A DNA stretch of 64,000 nt from Akkermansia sp. (GTDB taxonomy: Bacteria; Verrucomicrobiota; Verrucomicrobiia; Verrucomicrobiales; Akkermansiaceae). Each line of letters starts with the position of its first letter. Position 1 is the stretch's first letter. The stretch is from assembly GCA_017398355.1 (NCBI GenBank), contig JAFQGD010000067.1, forward strand, positions 1 through 64,000, in the 5' to 3' direction. This document shows, piece after piece, positions 35,437 to 44,668 of this stretch. Below the pieces are notes generated by a model, which worked only from the letters and a program-made list of their open reading frames with translations, had not been told where the DNA came from and ran no database searches. Made by a program: the position numbers and the translations under genes.

Positions 35437-36665
35437 CCGCGATATTTTGCCTTCTGGTGTTGCCAGATGGCATAAGCTGCGCAGAGTACGTTAGGAATCC
35501 ACAGCACAATGTAGGGGGTGATACCTCCGGATTTGCGGGAGAGCTCGCAAAAGACCAAGGCTACAAAATAAACTGCGGCAACGATAATGCCAAGGGCAAA
35601 CCCGGTAGATGTATCTTTGCGCCGCGCTGTGATGGCGAGCGGTACGCCAATAAGCGAGAACACAATGCACGCGCAGGCAAATGACGCTCTCTGTACCCCT
35701 TCAGTGCGGAAGGCTCGCTCATTTTTTGTGTTCATGTCAGACTTATAGTAGCGGACATCCGAGTATGCGCTTTCCCAGAGCTGGTCAGCACACGGGAATG
35801 TGGGATCCAACGCAGCCACGTTTTTGTATCGCTCCATGACTGGGGGATTCACCGGGCGTATCACTTCCAAATGCGCCAACTCTGCTGCAATTTCTGCATT
35901 TGTGAAGCGATTGGGCTTGAGCTTGCGGCGTGTTCGAATCGGAATATGAATACGCAGTGGTAATTCATCAATCGTCGGCAAATCAGTAATGGCTCCATCA
36001 GCGGAGTGCTCGATGGTGGCTTTGTGAAGGGTGAGGTGAAGCAAACGCGATTTGATGTCAAACTCGCCAATAGTTGCGGATTGTGCATGAACGGCTTGGA
36101 AATCAGCTCCGCCCATGTTGCTGTCTTCCCGCAGCGGGTACATGTGTACACCGTAAATGATATCTCCCGATTTACCTTCCGTATAAAGTTGAATTTTATC
36201 GAGCTTTGTGGCACCTTGTCCGGAGCTGAGAAGATTGCGGGGATTATCCATTGCCGCCTTCAGCACAAGCTCAGTCATGGCTTGTTTGCCGCGCGGGGCA
36301 ATTTCGATGTTGATGTAGTAGCACAGCCCAGAAAGAACGATACCCATGCCGATGGCGGGGGCGCTAAGTCTCCAGAGACTGAGGCCGGCCATACGCATCG
36401 AGGTCAACTCATTATCCGCAGCCAAACGCCCGTATACCAGCAGCACGGCTGTGAGGAAGCCCCACGGTACGGAAAAGGTGAGAGAGAAGGGGATAACTTG
36501 CAGAATGAAATCGATGACGATGCTGGGAGGCGCACCGCTCTCCACCAGAAGAGAGTGCAACTCTTTGAACAATTGCCCCAGCAACATCAACAATGTCAGC
36601 GACATTACGCCCAACAATGTAACGGCTATCAACTGGCGCAAAATGTATCGATCTATCGTTTTCAT
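35433..36665 (-). CDS. LptF/LptG-family LPS-export permease
   Basis: 410 residues. The N-terminus 'MKTIDRYILRQLIAVTLLG' and 'LTSMRMAGLSLWRLSAPAI' (family motif ExxAMRxxGxS), plus 'YYINIEIAPRGKQAM', identify a YjgP/YjgQ permease. Two N-terminal and three to four C-terminal membrane segments flank a periplasmic beta-jellyroll region (residues about 130-320). With LptB and LptC these extract LPS from the inner membrane. Only one of the LptF/LptG pair is here. An ATG at 36674 would add three residues. lpxD and ompH, also envelope genes, lie just upstream behind a terminator. Confidence 0.9.
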   Translation of the reverse strand: MKTIDRYILRQLIAVTLLGVMSLTLLMLLGQLFKELHSLLVESGAPPSIVIDFILQVIPFSLTFSVPWGFLTAVLLVYGRLAADNELTSMRMAGLSLWRLSAPAIGMGIVLSGLCYYINIEIAPRGKQAMTELVLKAAMDNPRNLLSSGQGATKLDKIQLYTEGKSGDIIYGVHMYPLREDSNMGGADFQAVHAQSATIGEFDIKSRLLHLTLHKATIEHSADGAITDLPTIDELPLRIHIPIRTRRKLKPNRFTNAEIAAELAHLEVIRPVNPPVMERYKNVAALDPTFPCADQLWESAYSDVRYYKSDMNTKNERAFRTEGVQRASFACACIVFSLIGVPLAITARRKDTSTGFALGIIVAAVYFVALVFCELSRKSGGITPYIVLWIPNVLCAAYAIWQHQKAKYRG

Positions 36666-36701
36666 GCAGAGCATCACCCCTCTCTAGGTCTACGCGTGTT
36701 G

Positions 36702-36730
36702 ATTCTAGCATATGTATGACGCATTTGCAA
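36702..36730 (-). promoter_or_regulatory. Promoter of the LptF/G gene
   Basis: TTGCAA at 36725-36730, 17-base spacer, TAGAAT at 36702-36707 (minus strand); identical boxes to the nadB promoter. Confidence 0.6.
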
Positions 36731-36775
36731 ATAAGAAATCAAATTTACTTAAATAATTTTGTGGTGAAAAATCAC

Positions 36776-36812
36776 CAAAAAGCACCTGCGAGCAGAATGA
36801 GCTCGCAGGTGC
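36776..36812 (-). terminator. Rho-independent terminator of the ompH-lpxD operon
   Basis: Perfect 12-bp stem GCACCTGCGAGC (36782-36793) and GCTCGCAGGTGC (36801-36812), 7-base loop. On the minus strand it is followed by TTTTT. Confidence 0.93.
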
Positions 36813-36840
36813 GTTGTTTTGAGAGAATGATGAGCAAAAA

Positions 36841-37917
36841 TCAGGCTTCACCGGAAGCGCCCATGGCTTCTTCAATCATTTTGCGGATGTCATCAGCCTG
36901 TTTTTTGAGGGCACGCAATTCCTTGAAAGCTTCCGGCAGTTTGCGGATAGCCACAAATTGCTTGCGTGCTTCTGCAAACGGGGATGCAGGAGCTCCCCAG
37001 TAGGGCTGACCACCTTCCAAATCGGACATAACACCCGTGCGCGCTGCCAAAATAGCCTTATCGCCGATGTTGAGATGGCCTGCTACACCACATTGAGCAG
37101 CAATGGTCACATAATCTCCTATGTGAGTACTACCGGCAATGCCGCTCTGGGAGACGATGACCGTGTGTTTACCAACGGTGACATTGTGACCAATTTGAAC
37201 AAGGTTATCAATCTTTGAGCCTTCTCCAATGACTGTTTTTCCGAAGCGTGCTCGGTCAATCGTTGTATTGGCGCCAATGTCTACATTGTCTTCAACAACG
37301 ACAATGCCCACTTGGTCGACCGTTTCGTAGCGCCCTGTTTCCTTATTGAGAAGGAAGCCGAAGCCATCGGAGCCAATCACCGCTCCGGGTTGGATAACGA
37401 CATTGTTACCCAAGATACAGCGTTCGCGCACAACAACGCGGGGATAAAGTTTGCAGTTTTGCCCAAGTACAGCAGATTTGCCAATGTAACATCCCGCCCC
37501 AATGTCTGAACCATCGCCGATGGTGGCTCCTGCCTCAATGATTGCGCCTGCGGCTATGCGTACTTTCGTTGCATCCACAACGGCGGTGGAGTCTACGATG
37601 GCCTGTGGGGAAATACCGGGTTCAAAATCGTTGGCTGCTTTCATGAAGTGATCCACGAGAGCATTAAACGCCAGAGAAGGGTTATCAACTTCAATGAGAG
37701 CTACGCCTTCCGGATATTCCGGCAGAGCCGGCGGTACCAGAACTAGACTGGCTTTTGTGGACATGAAGTCCTTGAAATATTTTTCGTTTCCAAGGAAAGA
37801 AACCTCGCCGGGGGTCGCTTCTGCTAACGTAGCGACTCCGGAGATTTCAATCTCCGGAGTCGTGTTGAGAAGTTTTCCTCCGGTGAGACCGAGAACTTCG
37901 TTGATTGAGAGGTTCAT
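36841..37917 (-). CDS. lpxD: UDP-3-O-acylglucosamine N-acyltransferase
   Basis: 358 residues. An N-terminal uridine-binding domain ('EISGVATLAEATPGEVSFLG') is followed by a left-handed beta-helix of hexapeptide repeats, including 'IGDGSDIGAGCYIGKSAVLG'. Then come 'IDRARFGKTVIGEGSKIDNLVQIGHNV', whose His is the catalytic base, and a C-terminal helix pair. It adds the second 3-hydroxyacyl chain in lipid A synthesis, using acyl-ACP. It lies 31 bases after ompH and ends before a strong terminator, a skp-lpxD pair as in proteobacteria. Confidence 0.96.
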   Translation of the reverse strand: MNLSINEVLGLTGGKLLNTTPEIEISGVATLAEATPGEVSFLGNEKYFKDFMSTKASLVLVPPALPEYPEGVALIEVDNPSLAFNALVDHFMKAANDFEPGISPQAIVDSTAVVDATKVRIAAGAIIEAGATIGDGSDIGAGCYIGKSAVLGQNCKLYPRVVVRERCILGNNVVIQPGAVIGSDGFGFLLNKETGRYETVDQVGIVVVEDNVDIGANTTIDRARFGKTVIGEGSKIDNLVQIGHNVTVGKHTVIVSQSGIAGSTHIGDYVTIAAQCGVAGHLNIGDKAILAARTGVMSDLEGGQPYWGAPASPFAEARKQFVAIRKLPEAFKELRALKKQADDIRKMIEEAMGASGEA

Positions 37918-37948
37918 GGACGCACAGGTAGGTGAGAGAGTTTAGATT

Positions 37949-38608
37949 TTAGTTGGCGGCAGGTTGCTCTGCAGGCTGCTGGCCGGGGATGGCAGAGGAA
38001 CCATACAGGCGCTGCAACTCAGCCTTGGGGTCGAAGCCTTCGGGCGCACCGGCGTTGAGCTTCTTGAGAACCTCAGGGGTGATGTCGAACGTGGACTTCA
38101 CATAGGGGAAAATCTTGGTGCCGGGGTTAGCATTGGTAGCGCTGGAGTCAATCACCAAGTCGCAACCGGATGCCGTGGCAACTTCTTCGATGGTCTTCTG
38201 TACTTCGTTGAACAGAAGAACCATGTCGCGGCGGAACAGCTCGCGGAAAGCAAGGGAGCGGCGCTGCACGTATGTCTGGAGTTCCTGCGTAGCTGCTTGG
38301 ATTTCGTTCTGCTTCACAGCGTGCTGATCGCGCAGCTTCTTCACAGCAGATTCAGCGAGGGAAGGGTCGTACTGAGCCTGAATCTTCTTGTCTTCTTCCT
38401 GAAGAGCGGCGACCTTTTCTTCACGGGTCTTGATGTCGGCCTTAATGGCAGCTTCCTGTTCTTTGAGGCGGGTTTCTGTCTCGAAGCGCTTGTAGAAAAG
38501 AGTGTAAAGCTCAGTTACGTTCACAGATGCAATCTTGAGCTCAGCTTGAGCCGTAGCGGCAAGAGCGCACAGCGTTACAGCAATTGTGGAGATGATGGGG
38601 AACTTCAT
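37949..38608 (-). CDS. OmpH/Skp-family periplasmic chaperone
   Basis: 219 residues. Signal peptide 'MKFPIISTIAVTLCALAATAQA'. The mature protein begins 'ELKIASVNVTELYTLFYK', matching the Skp start, followed by two long charged helices (residues about 45-135) that form the tentacle-like arms. A short Ala/Pro/Gln-rich tail ends the chain ('IPGQQPAEQPAAN'). Skp holds unfolded outer-membrane proteins in the periplasm on their way to Bam. A longer in-frame start at 38659 lies in the promoter. It is the first gene of the ompH-lpxD operon. Confidence 0.9.
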   Translation of the reverse strand: MKFPIISTIAVTLCALAATAQAELKIASVNVTELYTLFYKRFETETRLKEQEAAIKADIKTREEKVAALQEEDKKIQAQYDPSLAESAVKKLRDQHAVKQNEIQAATQELQTYVQRRSLAFRELFRRDMVLLFNEVQKTIEEVATASGCDLVIDSSATNANPGTKIFPYVKSTFDITPEVLKKLNAGAPEGFDPKAELQRLYGSSAIPGQQPAEQPAAN

Positions 38609-38640
38609 GATGTTAATTAATGAGGTCGTTTGACGTGAGC

Positions 38641-38668
38641 ATTTTAGCGCATCGCTCATTCAAGTCAA
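38641..38668 (-). promoter_or_regulatory. Promoter of ompH-lpxD
   Basis: TTGACT at 38663-38668, 16-base spacer, TAAAAT at 38641-38646 (minus strand); the leader is about 25 bases. Confidence 0.55.
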
Positions 38669-38726
38669 GAAAAGCTTGTGTCAATGAAAGAAAAAGCTGG
38701 ATAGGATGACACAGTTGGCCAAGAGG

Positions 38727-38755
38727 TTGACAATCGAAAGAAAAGTGATTATACT
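38727..38755 (+). promoter_or_regulatory. Promoter of the HD phosphohydrolase gene
   Basis: TTGACA at 38727-38732, 17-base spacer, TATACT at 38750-38755; ATG at 38780. Confidence 0.75.
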
Positions 38756-38779
38756 GATGCACGTTACCAAGAATGCAGT

Positions 38780-40369
38780 ATGTTTGAGTTGATATCTAGA
38801 CTATTACGTCCGGGCGCAGATGCAGAGGTATTGCGCAGGACGGGTGATAATTTGCGCAAGATGTTGCTAATGGCAGCGCTGAGCGTTGGGGTGATGTATA
38901 TCATGGTTGGTTACACATCTGTAGATGCAGAGGTAGCTGTTTTCCGCATGGCTTGGTTATTTTTTGTCTCCATAGCCTTGGTTGTCTTCTATCTGGTAAC
39001 GGTGCGAGACCAGGAATTGGATATGCGCCGTTTATTGCTATGTACACTCATCATATTGGCTCAAATGGGATTGATGATGGGGTGGAATGCGGTGCAGGAA
39101 CATTTTAGCCAGTTTACACGGGGACAGTTGTTGTTGGTTTTGCCGTATATTTTGGCGCCATCCGCTGCGGCTGTGATGGTGGGGCGCAATTTAGGGATAT
39201 TCATGGCACTGAGCGGTACTTTCTTTGGAGTTGTGCTTTTCCCTTTAGATTGCCCGGTTTTGATACTGGCGGATTATATAGTCGTGAGCTTTCTTACGGG
39301 GGTGGTAAGTGCATCATTGAGCGCACGTGTCCACAAGAGAGAGCAGATAATATACGCAGGCATAGCCTCCGGGTGTGTTGTTTTTGTATCGACCTTGATA
39401 CTGGGTTTGATTCGGGGAATTGATTTGGCATCGTTGCGAGACGGGTTTGATGCCTCGTGGTTTGCTGGAGAATTTGCTGTGGCTGTGGCAGTCAATTTTG
39501 TGGTGGCAGTGCTCATCAATGGCCTGATGCCGATATTGGAGAAGATATTCAACATTTCAACGCATATCACATGGTTGGAATGGGCCGATATGAATCACCC
39601 TATTCTGCGTAAGTTGCAGATAGCTGCGCCTGGCACATTTCACCACAGTTTGTATGTACAACGCTTGGCCGAGGCTGCGGCCGAAGCGATTGGGGCAGAT
39701 GTGACAAGAGCCGGTGTGTGTGGCCTTTACCACGATATTGGCAAAATCAACAATCCGCAGTATTTTGCAGAAAATATCGTAGACCAGACGATGTCGCCAC
39801 ATGCCGAACTCACTCCGGAAGCCAGTGCCCGCATTATCACCGCCCATGTGGCAGATGGGGTGGAAATGGCCAATGAACACAAGCTCAATAGCCGTATCAT
39901 TAGTGTGATTCGGGAGCATCACGGGGTTTCGACAGCTTATTTCTTCTATCGTAAGGCTTTGGATCGCTATGAAGAAGAGAAACGCCGCTTTGATGAGGGG
40001 CAGACAGATACTTGCCCGGATGAAGTGGATAAATCCATCTTCACATACAAAGGCCCCATTCCGCAGACTCGGGAATCCGGCATTGTCAGCATGGCAGATG
40101 CCGTAGAAAGCGCTACCCGCTCGTTGCAACACCCCACGGAAGAGGATATCCGCACCATGATAGACGGCATTTTTAAGGGGCGTATATTGGATGGACATTT
40201 GCAAGATTGTGATTTGACTTTGGGAGAAATAGCCAAGATGAAAGAATCCTTCTTCAATACGCTGCGTACCATGAATCACAATCGCATTGCATACCCCAAG
40301 CCGGAGAAAGATGATTCAACTGCTGCGGTGCTGGCCAAACGAAAAGAGGAAACACCGGAAAAAAGTTGA
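38780..40369 (+). CDS. PgpH-like 7TM-HD phosphohydrolase without extracellular sensor domain
   Basis: 529 residues. About seven membrane segments occupy residues 25-260, and an HDIG-type HD domain occupies about 285-460. The metal ligands are visible as 'FHHSLYVQRLAEAAAEAIG', 'LYHDIGKINNPQYF', 'IITAHVADGVEMA' and 'IREHHGVSTAYFFY'. This matches the 7TM-7TMR_HD family (PgpH/YqfF), which hydrolyses the second messenger c-di-AMP. Full-length members have a large N-terminal extracellular 7TMR-HDED domain; here it is missing and the protein begins close to the membrane block. The next gene starts 30 bases later and is probably co-transcribed. Confidence 0.9.
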   Translation: MFELISRLLRPGADAEVLRRTGDNLRKMLLMAALSVGVMYIMVGYTSVDAEVAVFRMAWLFFVSIALVVFYLVTVRDQELDMRRLLLCTLIILAQMGLMMGWNAVQEHFSQFTRGQLLLVLPYILAPSAAAVMVGRNLGIFMALSGTFFGVVLFPLDCPVLILADYIVVSFLTGVVSASLSARVHKREQIIYAGIASGCVVFVSTLILGLIRGIDLASLRDGFDASWFAGEFAVAVAVNFVVAVLINGLMPILEKIFNISTHITWLEWADMNHPILRKLQIAAPGTFHHSLYVQRLAEAAAEAIGADVTRAGVCGLYHDIGKINNPQYFAENIVDQTMSPHAELTPEASARIITAHVADGVEMANEHKLNSRIISVIREHHGVSTAYFFYRKALDRYEEEKRRFDEGQTDTCPDEVDKSIFTYKGPIPQTRESGIVSMADAVESATRSLQHPTEEDIRTMIDGIFKGRILDGHLQDCDLTLGEIAKMKESFFNTLRTMNHNRIAYPKPEKDDSTAAVLAKRKEETPEKS

Positions 40370-40399
40370 TGAAGCGGAACCACCGGTGGAGAAAGTGAT

Positions 40400-41305
40400 A
40401 TGATACAGCGATTGCGCAGTATATGCATGGTGCTCGCCTTTGTAGTGGGCGGCTTTTTCCATGATGCCATCGATGATTTTAAGTATTTGCTACCCATAGG
40501 CATTGGGTTGATGCTCAGCATCACCTTTGTGAGTTTGGACACAAAACGACTCAAGCCGCAGCGGATGCACCTGTGGCTCATGTTGGCCTTGCAGGCGTTT
40601 GCTTTGGGTTTTTGGGGTATTATCCGCCTGATGGGGTATCCGGTGCTTGCTGAAGGGGTGTATTATTGTGCGGCCGCGCCCATCGCCTCGGCGAGTCCGG
40701 TCATTATCAATCTGCTCAAAGGGGATGTGGAGTTCAGCACCACCGCCATGGTGATGAGCCAGGTTGTCTTTGCCGTGGTGACTCCGTTTTTACTCCCTCT
40801 CGTGGTGCATGATCCATCCCTTTCCTATCTGGAAATTGCATACCAAGTAGCAGAGCAGATTGCCACTATTCTTCTGGCACCGGCAGTCATTTCCCTTGTA
40901 TTGCGCCTTCTCTATCCGCCAAGTATGCACTGGGGTGCCAAGTTGCGGGATTTCTCCTTGGGAATATGGATTTTTAACCTCACGCTCATTTCGGCAGTGG
41001 GAACGACCCGTGTATTGAATATGGGGTATGATGGAGAGGAAATGTTACCCATGATACTGGGGGCTGCATTAGTTTGCTTGTGTGGATTTGTGGGGGGATA
41101 CTGGCTAGGATATCCCAACCTCAAGCGGGAGTGCTCTCAAGCGCTTGGGCAAAAAAACACGGTTCTTACTCTGTTCATTGCAGGGCAAAGTTTCGCCACA
41201 CCTCTGGCATATGTGGCTCCTGTGTTCTACGTGTTTTTCCACAATATGGCCAATGCCATTCAAATAACCCTCTCGAATAGAGAAAAAAAGAAACGAATCC
41301 GATGA
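40400..41305 (+). CDS. Bile acid:sodium symporter (BASS/SBF-like) family transporter
   Basis: 301 residues with eight to ten hydrophobic segments. 'YYCAAAPIASASPVIINLLKGDVEFSTT' contains the SBF-like core 'PIASASPVI', with the helix-break motif used for Na+ coupling. 'GQKNTVLTLFIAGQSF' corresponds to the second family motif (QN-ALAI). It is shorter and more divergent than typical ArsB/ASBT-like members. The substrate cannot be deduced; pantothenate, pyruvate, bile acids and other organic anions are all known in the family. It follows the HD phosphohydrolase gene by 30 bases. Confidence 0.78.
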   Translation: MIQRLRSICMVLAFVVGGFFHDAIDDFKYLLPIGIGLMLSITFVSLDTKRLKPQRMHLWLMLALQAFALGFWGIIRLMGYPVLAEGVYYCAAAPIASASPVIINLLKGDVEFSTTAMVMSQVVFAVVTPFLLPLVVHDPSLSYLEIAYQVAEQIATILLAPAVISLVLRLLYPPSMHWGAKLRDFSLGIWIFNLTLISAVGTTRVLNMGYDGEEMLPMILGAALVCLCGFVGGYWLGYPNLKRECSQALGQKNTVLTLFIAGQSFATPLAYVAPVFYVFFHNMANAIQITLSNREKKKRIR

Positions 41306-41313
41306 ATAAAGGA

Positions 41314-41688
41314 GCCGTTCGGGTTCTATAAGCCAGATTCTGTCCACCCTTGCGGGTTGTGTGGCCATTTTTCTCCCGGTTCTTGGGCGAACCGGACCTC
41401 TTGCGAGGTGCAACTAATACCCGGGGTTTGTAGCAGGCAGAGCGACCCTACCCCTGTTTGTCTTGCATCGCGCGGGGTTTACCATGCCTCCATCGTTACC
41501 TCCGGAGCGGTGGGCTCTTACCCCACCTTTTCACCCTTACCCTTGCGGGCGGTTTGTTTTCTGTGGCACTTTCCGTCCACCCGGGCTTGAGACCGGGTGT
41601 CTCCTGCTTTCACAGGACACGCTGCTCTGGGATGTCCGGACTTTCCTCTACGCATAAGATGCGCAGCGGCCACCCGAACCCGAACGGC
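41314..41688 (-). ncRNA. rnpB: RNase P RNA (bacterial type A)
   Basis: Read on the minus strand, the 5' part contains 'GAGGAAAGTCCGGAC' and the 3' part ends with 'CAGAATCTGGCTTATAG', both conserved in RNase P RNA. The ends form a perfect 13-bp P1 helix, GCCGTTCGGGTTC (5' end at 41688) with GAACCCGAACGGC (41314-41326 on the + strand). The total of about 375 nt fits type A. It is the catalytic subunit that matures tRNA 5' ends. A TTGCCA-N17-TACCCT promoter predicts transcription starting near 41687, exactly at P1. Confidence 0.95.
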
Positions 41689-41693
41689 GCACT

Positions 41694-41722
41694 AGGGTAC
41701 ACCACTACCTCGCTCTTGGCAA
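41694..41722 (-). promoter_or_regulatory. Promoter of rnpB
   Basis: TTGCCA at 41717-41722, 17-base spacer, TACCCT at 41694-41699 (minus strand). The predicted start coincides with the P1 helix of the RNA. Confidence 0.55.
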
Positions 41723-41745
41723 GGCAAAAGTCTCGTCACTGCAAT

Positions 41746-41777
41746 GAAAGAAATGCCCCGAGCCTTGCGCGGAGCAT
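41746..41777 (-). terminator. Terminator of the serA operon
   Basis: 8-bp stem with one G-U pair, ATGCCCCG (41753-41760) and CGGAGCAT (41770-41777). On the minus strand it is followed by TTTCTTTC. Confidence 0.7.
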
Positions 41778-41815
41778 TCCTTCCTTCGTTGTTTGAGCTT
41801 TTGCCGGGCTTTGAA

Positions 41816-43384
41816 TCAAAGCGTAAGGGCAAAGGCCAGTTTGGCTACAATAGAGTGGGCAATGGCCTTTACTTGGTCGTCAGATACCGGAGTTTCTGTC
41901 TTAATGACGGCTAAGGAATCGCCACTGGTGTGATCTTTGGGCGCAACAATGTTTTCGATGTTGATACCGGCTTGCGAAAGCAACTGACCAATGGTAGCAA
42001 TGACACCGGGGCGGTCTTGGTAGCGGAAAATAAGAGTGTGTCCGCGCAAAGCTGCGTAGAGGTGGTTAAATGAATCAATGCGGGAGACAACCGGCTCGCC
42101 GTCCACCACCATGCCTCGTACACTGGTAATTTTCTGCTTACCGTCTTCTTCCATGAACAAATCAAGAGTCAGCGCATCATCATAGAGCTTGTCATCCTTA
42201 GGTTCACGCGCTTTGAAAACGATGCCGTGTTCCCGCAGGGAAGCTTCTGCCGCTGCGGGCATGAGTCCTTGCTCTGCGCCGGGAACGGTGCCGGCCAGAA
42301 TCCACGGGGTGAACCATTTGCGGAATGAGCGCAGGTTGTTGTAGAAGGTGCATTCAATTTTGCGGATGGGTTTGCACCCGCCGGCTTGGTAGCAGAGCTT
42401 ACCAAGCATAGCAGCCAGTTGCAAGTGGGCCGGATTGAGGTCCGCCGGCTTTTCTACGTTGATGACGCAGCTCGTATCACCATTTGCAAAGTAGGCCTCC
42501 ATCTGAGAGGCCGCGCGCATGGCCGCCATTTTGTTTGCTTCGGCTGTATTGGCACCCAAGTGGGGCAGCATCACATCTGCTATATCAGCACTGGGCTGCA
42601 TGGCTGCTGTATCTTTGGGATGTACATCGGTGCAGTAGATGAGCTTTTTGCCCGCAGCCTTAGCATCTCGCAGAGCTTCTTCATCCACCACGCCGTAGCG
42701 TGCGCAGTTGATGAGCATGGCGCCTTCCTTCATCATGCCAATCAGTTGGGCATTGATCATGTTGCGCGTAGCCGGGCCGCCGGGAACATGTACGGAGATA
42801 ATATCAGCCGTCGAGAAGATTTCTTCTAGGGTGGAAGGAGTAGCCCCAATGTTGAGTGCGCGCTGGTGGGAAAGGAAGTGGTCGTAGCCCAATACGGTGC
42901 ATTCAAAGCCCTGCAAGCGTTTGACCAGTATACGGCCAATGTTGCCAAGCCCCAGAATGCCTACTGTCTTGCGGGTGAGTTCACGCCCCATGTATTTTTT
43001 CTTGTTCCACTCACCGGCGCGGGTTGTCGTATCTGCCGGAACCACATGGCGATAGGCGGCTAAAATCATAGCCACGACTTCTTCTGCCACAGCGTTGGAG
43101 TTTGCGCCGGGCGTATTCATGACATCAATACCCTTGGTGCGGGCGTATGCGTAGTCAATGTTGTCGTAGCCGGCACCGGCGCGGATGACGCACTTGAGGG
43201 CGGGCAGAGCATCGATGATTGCCTCAGTTACTTTTTCAGAACGCACGATAAGACCGTTTGCATCCGGGTGAGCCGCAACGAGAACATCTATGGGCTCGCT
43301 GTCGTTTTGGACTACTTCATAGCCGGCTGCGGTAAGTGTCGCAGCGGCGGCTTTGTCAAGTTTAGTGGGGATAAGTATTTTCAT
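41816..43384 (-). CDS. serA: D-3-phosphoglycerate dehydrogenase
   Basis: 522 residues, the long form. The NAD-binding D-isomer dehydrogenase domain has 'VRSEKVTEAIIDALPALKCV', the nucleotide motif 'GILGLGNIGRILVKRL', and the catalytic Arg, Glu and His regions ('INCARYGVVDEEAL', 'LPHLGANTAEA'). An intervening domain and a C-terminal ACT domain ('HTLIFRYQDRPGVIATIGQL') follow; the ACT domain usually binds serine for feedback control. It catalyses the first step of serine synthesis from 3-phosphoglycerate. It is the last gene of a seven-gene run, 12 bases after a DUF1015 gene, a pairing seen in many genomes. Confidence 0.96.
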   Translation of the reverse strand: MKILIPTKLDKAAAATLTAAGYEVVQNDSEPIDVLVAAHPDANGLIVRSEKVTEAIIDALPALKCVIRAGAGYDNIDYAYARTKGIDVMNTPGANSNAVAEEVVAMILAAYRHVVPADTTTRAGEWNKKKYMGRELTRKTVGILGLGNIGRILVKRLQGFECTVLGYDHFLSHQRALNIGATPSTLEEIFSTADIISVHVPGGPATRNMINAQLIGMMKEGAMLINCARYGVVDEEALRDAKAAGKKLIYCTDVHPKDTAAMQPSADIADVMLPHLGANTAEANKMAAMRAASQMEAYFANGDTSCVINVEKPADLNPAHLQLAAMLGKLCYQAGGCKPIRKIECTFYNNLRSFRKWFTPWILAGTVPGAEQGLMPAAAEASLREHGIVFKAREPKDDKLYDDALTLDLFMEEDGKQKITSVRGMVVDGEPVVSRIDSFNHLYAALRGHTLIFRYQDRPGVIATIGQLLSQAGINIENIVAPKDHTSGDSLAVIKTETPVSDDQVKAIAHSIVAKLAFALTL

Positions 43385-43396
43385 GGTGAAAAAAGG

Positions 43397-44638
43397 TTAG
43401 CGTTCAATTTCATGAAGGAAGAGACCGGAGCGCAACTTGGGCTCAAACCAAGTGGATTTGGGTGGCATAATTTCTCCATTGTCTGCCACGTTGAACAAAT
43501 CTGCCATGGTGACCGGGTAGAGCGCAAACGCGACACCGTCTCCAGTGCGCTCCTGAAGCTCTTGCAAGCCGCGAATCCCGCCAACAAAATCGATGCGAGG
43601 GCTGGTACGCGGGTCATCTATTCCCAGCACCGGGGCAAGTAAGTTGGATTGCAAGATAGCGCAGTCCAAACTCTCGATGGGGTGCGCTTCATCGAATGTT
43701 CCTGCTTTTGCGGTGATACGGTACCATTTTCCTGCCAGGAACATGCCGAATTCGTGTTTGCGGGTGGGGGCAGCCGGGCCAATCTCTTGCGCCGGAACTA
43801 CATCGAACACGGTGGAGATGCGTTCCACGAATTCATCCGGCGAGAGTCCGTTCAAATCACCCACCACACGGTTGTAGTCCATGATGAAGAGATCTTCATC
43901 GCAGAATGTGACAGCCATCAGGTAATTAAACTCTTCTTCTCCCGTATAGTCCGGCTTCTCTGCGCGGCGTTTGGCTGATACGGCGGCGCTGGATGCTGTG
44001 CGGTGGTGCCCGTCTGCTATGTACAGGGTGGGTACCTCTTCAAATCTCTTGCGTATCGTCTCAATCACCTCGGCATCTGCCACCGGCCAGAGCAGGTGAG
44101 TTACGCCGTCTTCACTTGTAAAATCATATTCCGGCTTGTGGAATTTAATCCATTTGCGGATGGCTGTGGAAATACCCTCATGTTTACGATAGGCAAGGAA
44201 GACGGGTTCTGTCTGGGTAGAGCAAGCATCAAAATGGTTGATGCGATCCAATTCTTTTTCCTTGCGGGTGAGCTCATGTTTGAGGATAGTGTTGTTGAGA
44301 TACTCATCCACGCTGGCGCAGCCCACAATGCCGGTTTGCACCCGGCCCCACATGATTTGGCGGTAGATGTAGTAGCAGGGGGTGGCATCCTTGCGCAGAA
44401 AACCCTTGCGGATAAAATCTTGCAAGTTTTTATTGCTCATTTCATAGGTGCAGGCATCGTGTATGCGTTCTTCATCCGTGTCAATATCAGCACGGCAGAT
44501 GTGCAGGAAAGATGAGGGATTGCCTTCTGCCATGCGGCAAGCTTCCGCATGGCTCATGACATCGTATGGCAGGCTGGAAACCTGTTCAACATATTCCTTG
44601 GGAGGACGCAGTGCAGCAAACGGGCGTATCGTTGACAT
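43397..44638 (-). CDS. DUF1015 family protein
   Basis: 413 residues spanning the whole DUF1015 family. Markers are 'IRPFAALRPPKEYVEQVSSL', 'SSLPYDVMSHAEA', 'NPSSFLHICRADID', 'TLYIADGHHRTASSAAV', 'YLMAVTFCDEDLFIMDYNRV' and 'MPPKSTWFEPKLRSGL'. The conserved 'DGHHR' resembles an active-site or nucleotide-binding motif. DUF1015 proteins often sit beside serA, and a kinase-like role in serine metabolism has been proposed for relatives; I treat that as inference. Cytoplasmic, with no signal or membrane segment. Confidence 0.9.
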   Translation of the reverse strand: MSTIRPFAALRPPKEYVEQVSSLPYDVMSHAEACRMAEGNPSSFLHICRADIDTDEERIHDACTYEMSNKNLQDFIRKGFLRKDATPCYYIYRQIMWGRVQTGIVGCASVDEYLNNTILKHELTRKEKELDRINHFDACSTQTEPVFLAYRKHEGISTAIRKWIKFHKPEYDFTSEDGVTHLLWPVADAEVIETIRKRFEEVPTLYIADGHHRTASSAAVSAKRRAEKPDYTGEEEFNYLMAVTFCDEDLFIMDYNRVVGDLNGLSPDEFVERISTVFDVVPAQEIGPAAPTRKHEFGMFLAGKWYRITAKAGTFDEAHPIESLDCAILQSNLLAPVLGIDDPRTSPRIDFVGGIRGLQELQERTGDGVAFALYPVTMADLFNVADNGEIMPPKSTWFEPKLRSGLFLHEIER

Positions 44639-44668
44639 TGGGGGGGATTGGTGTAGTGTTATATGAGA

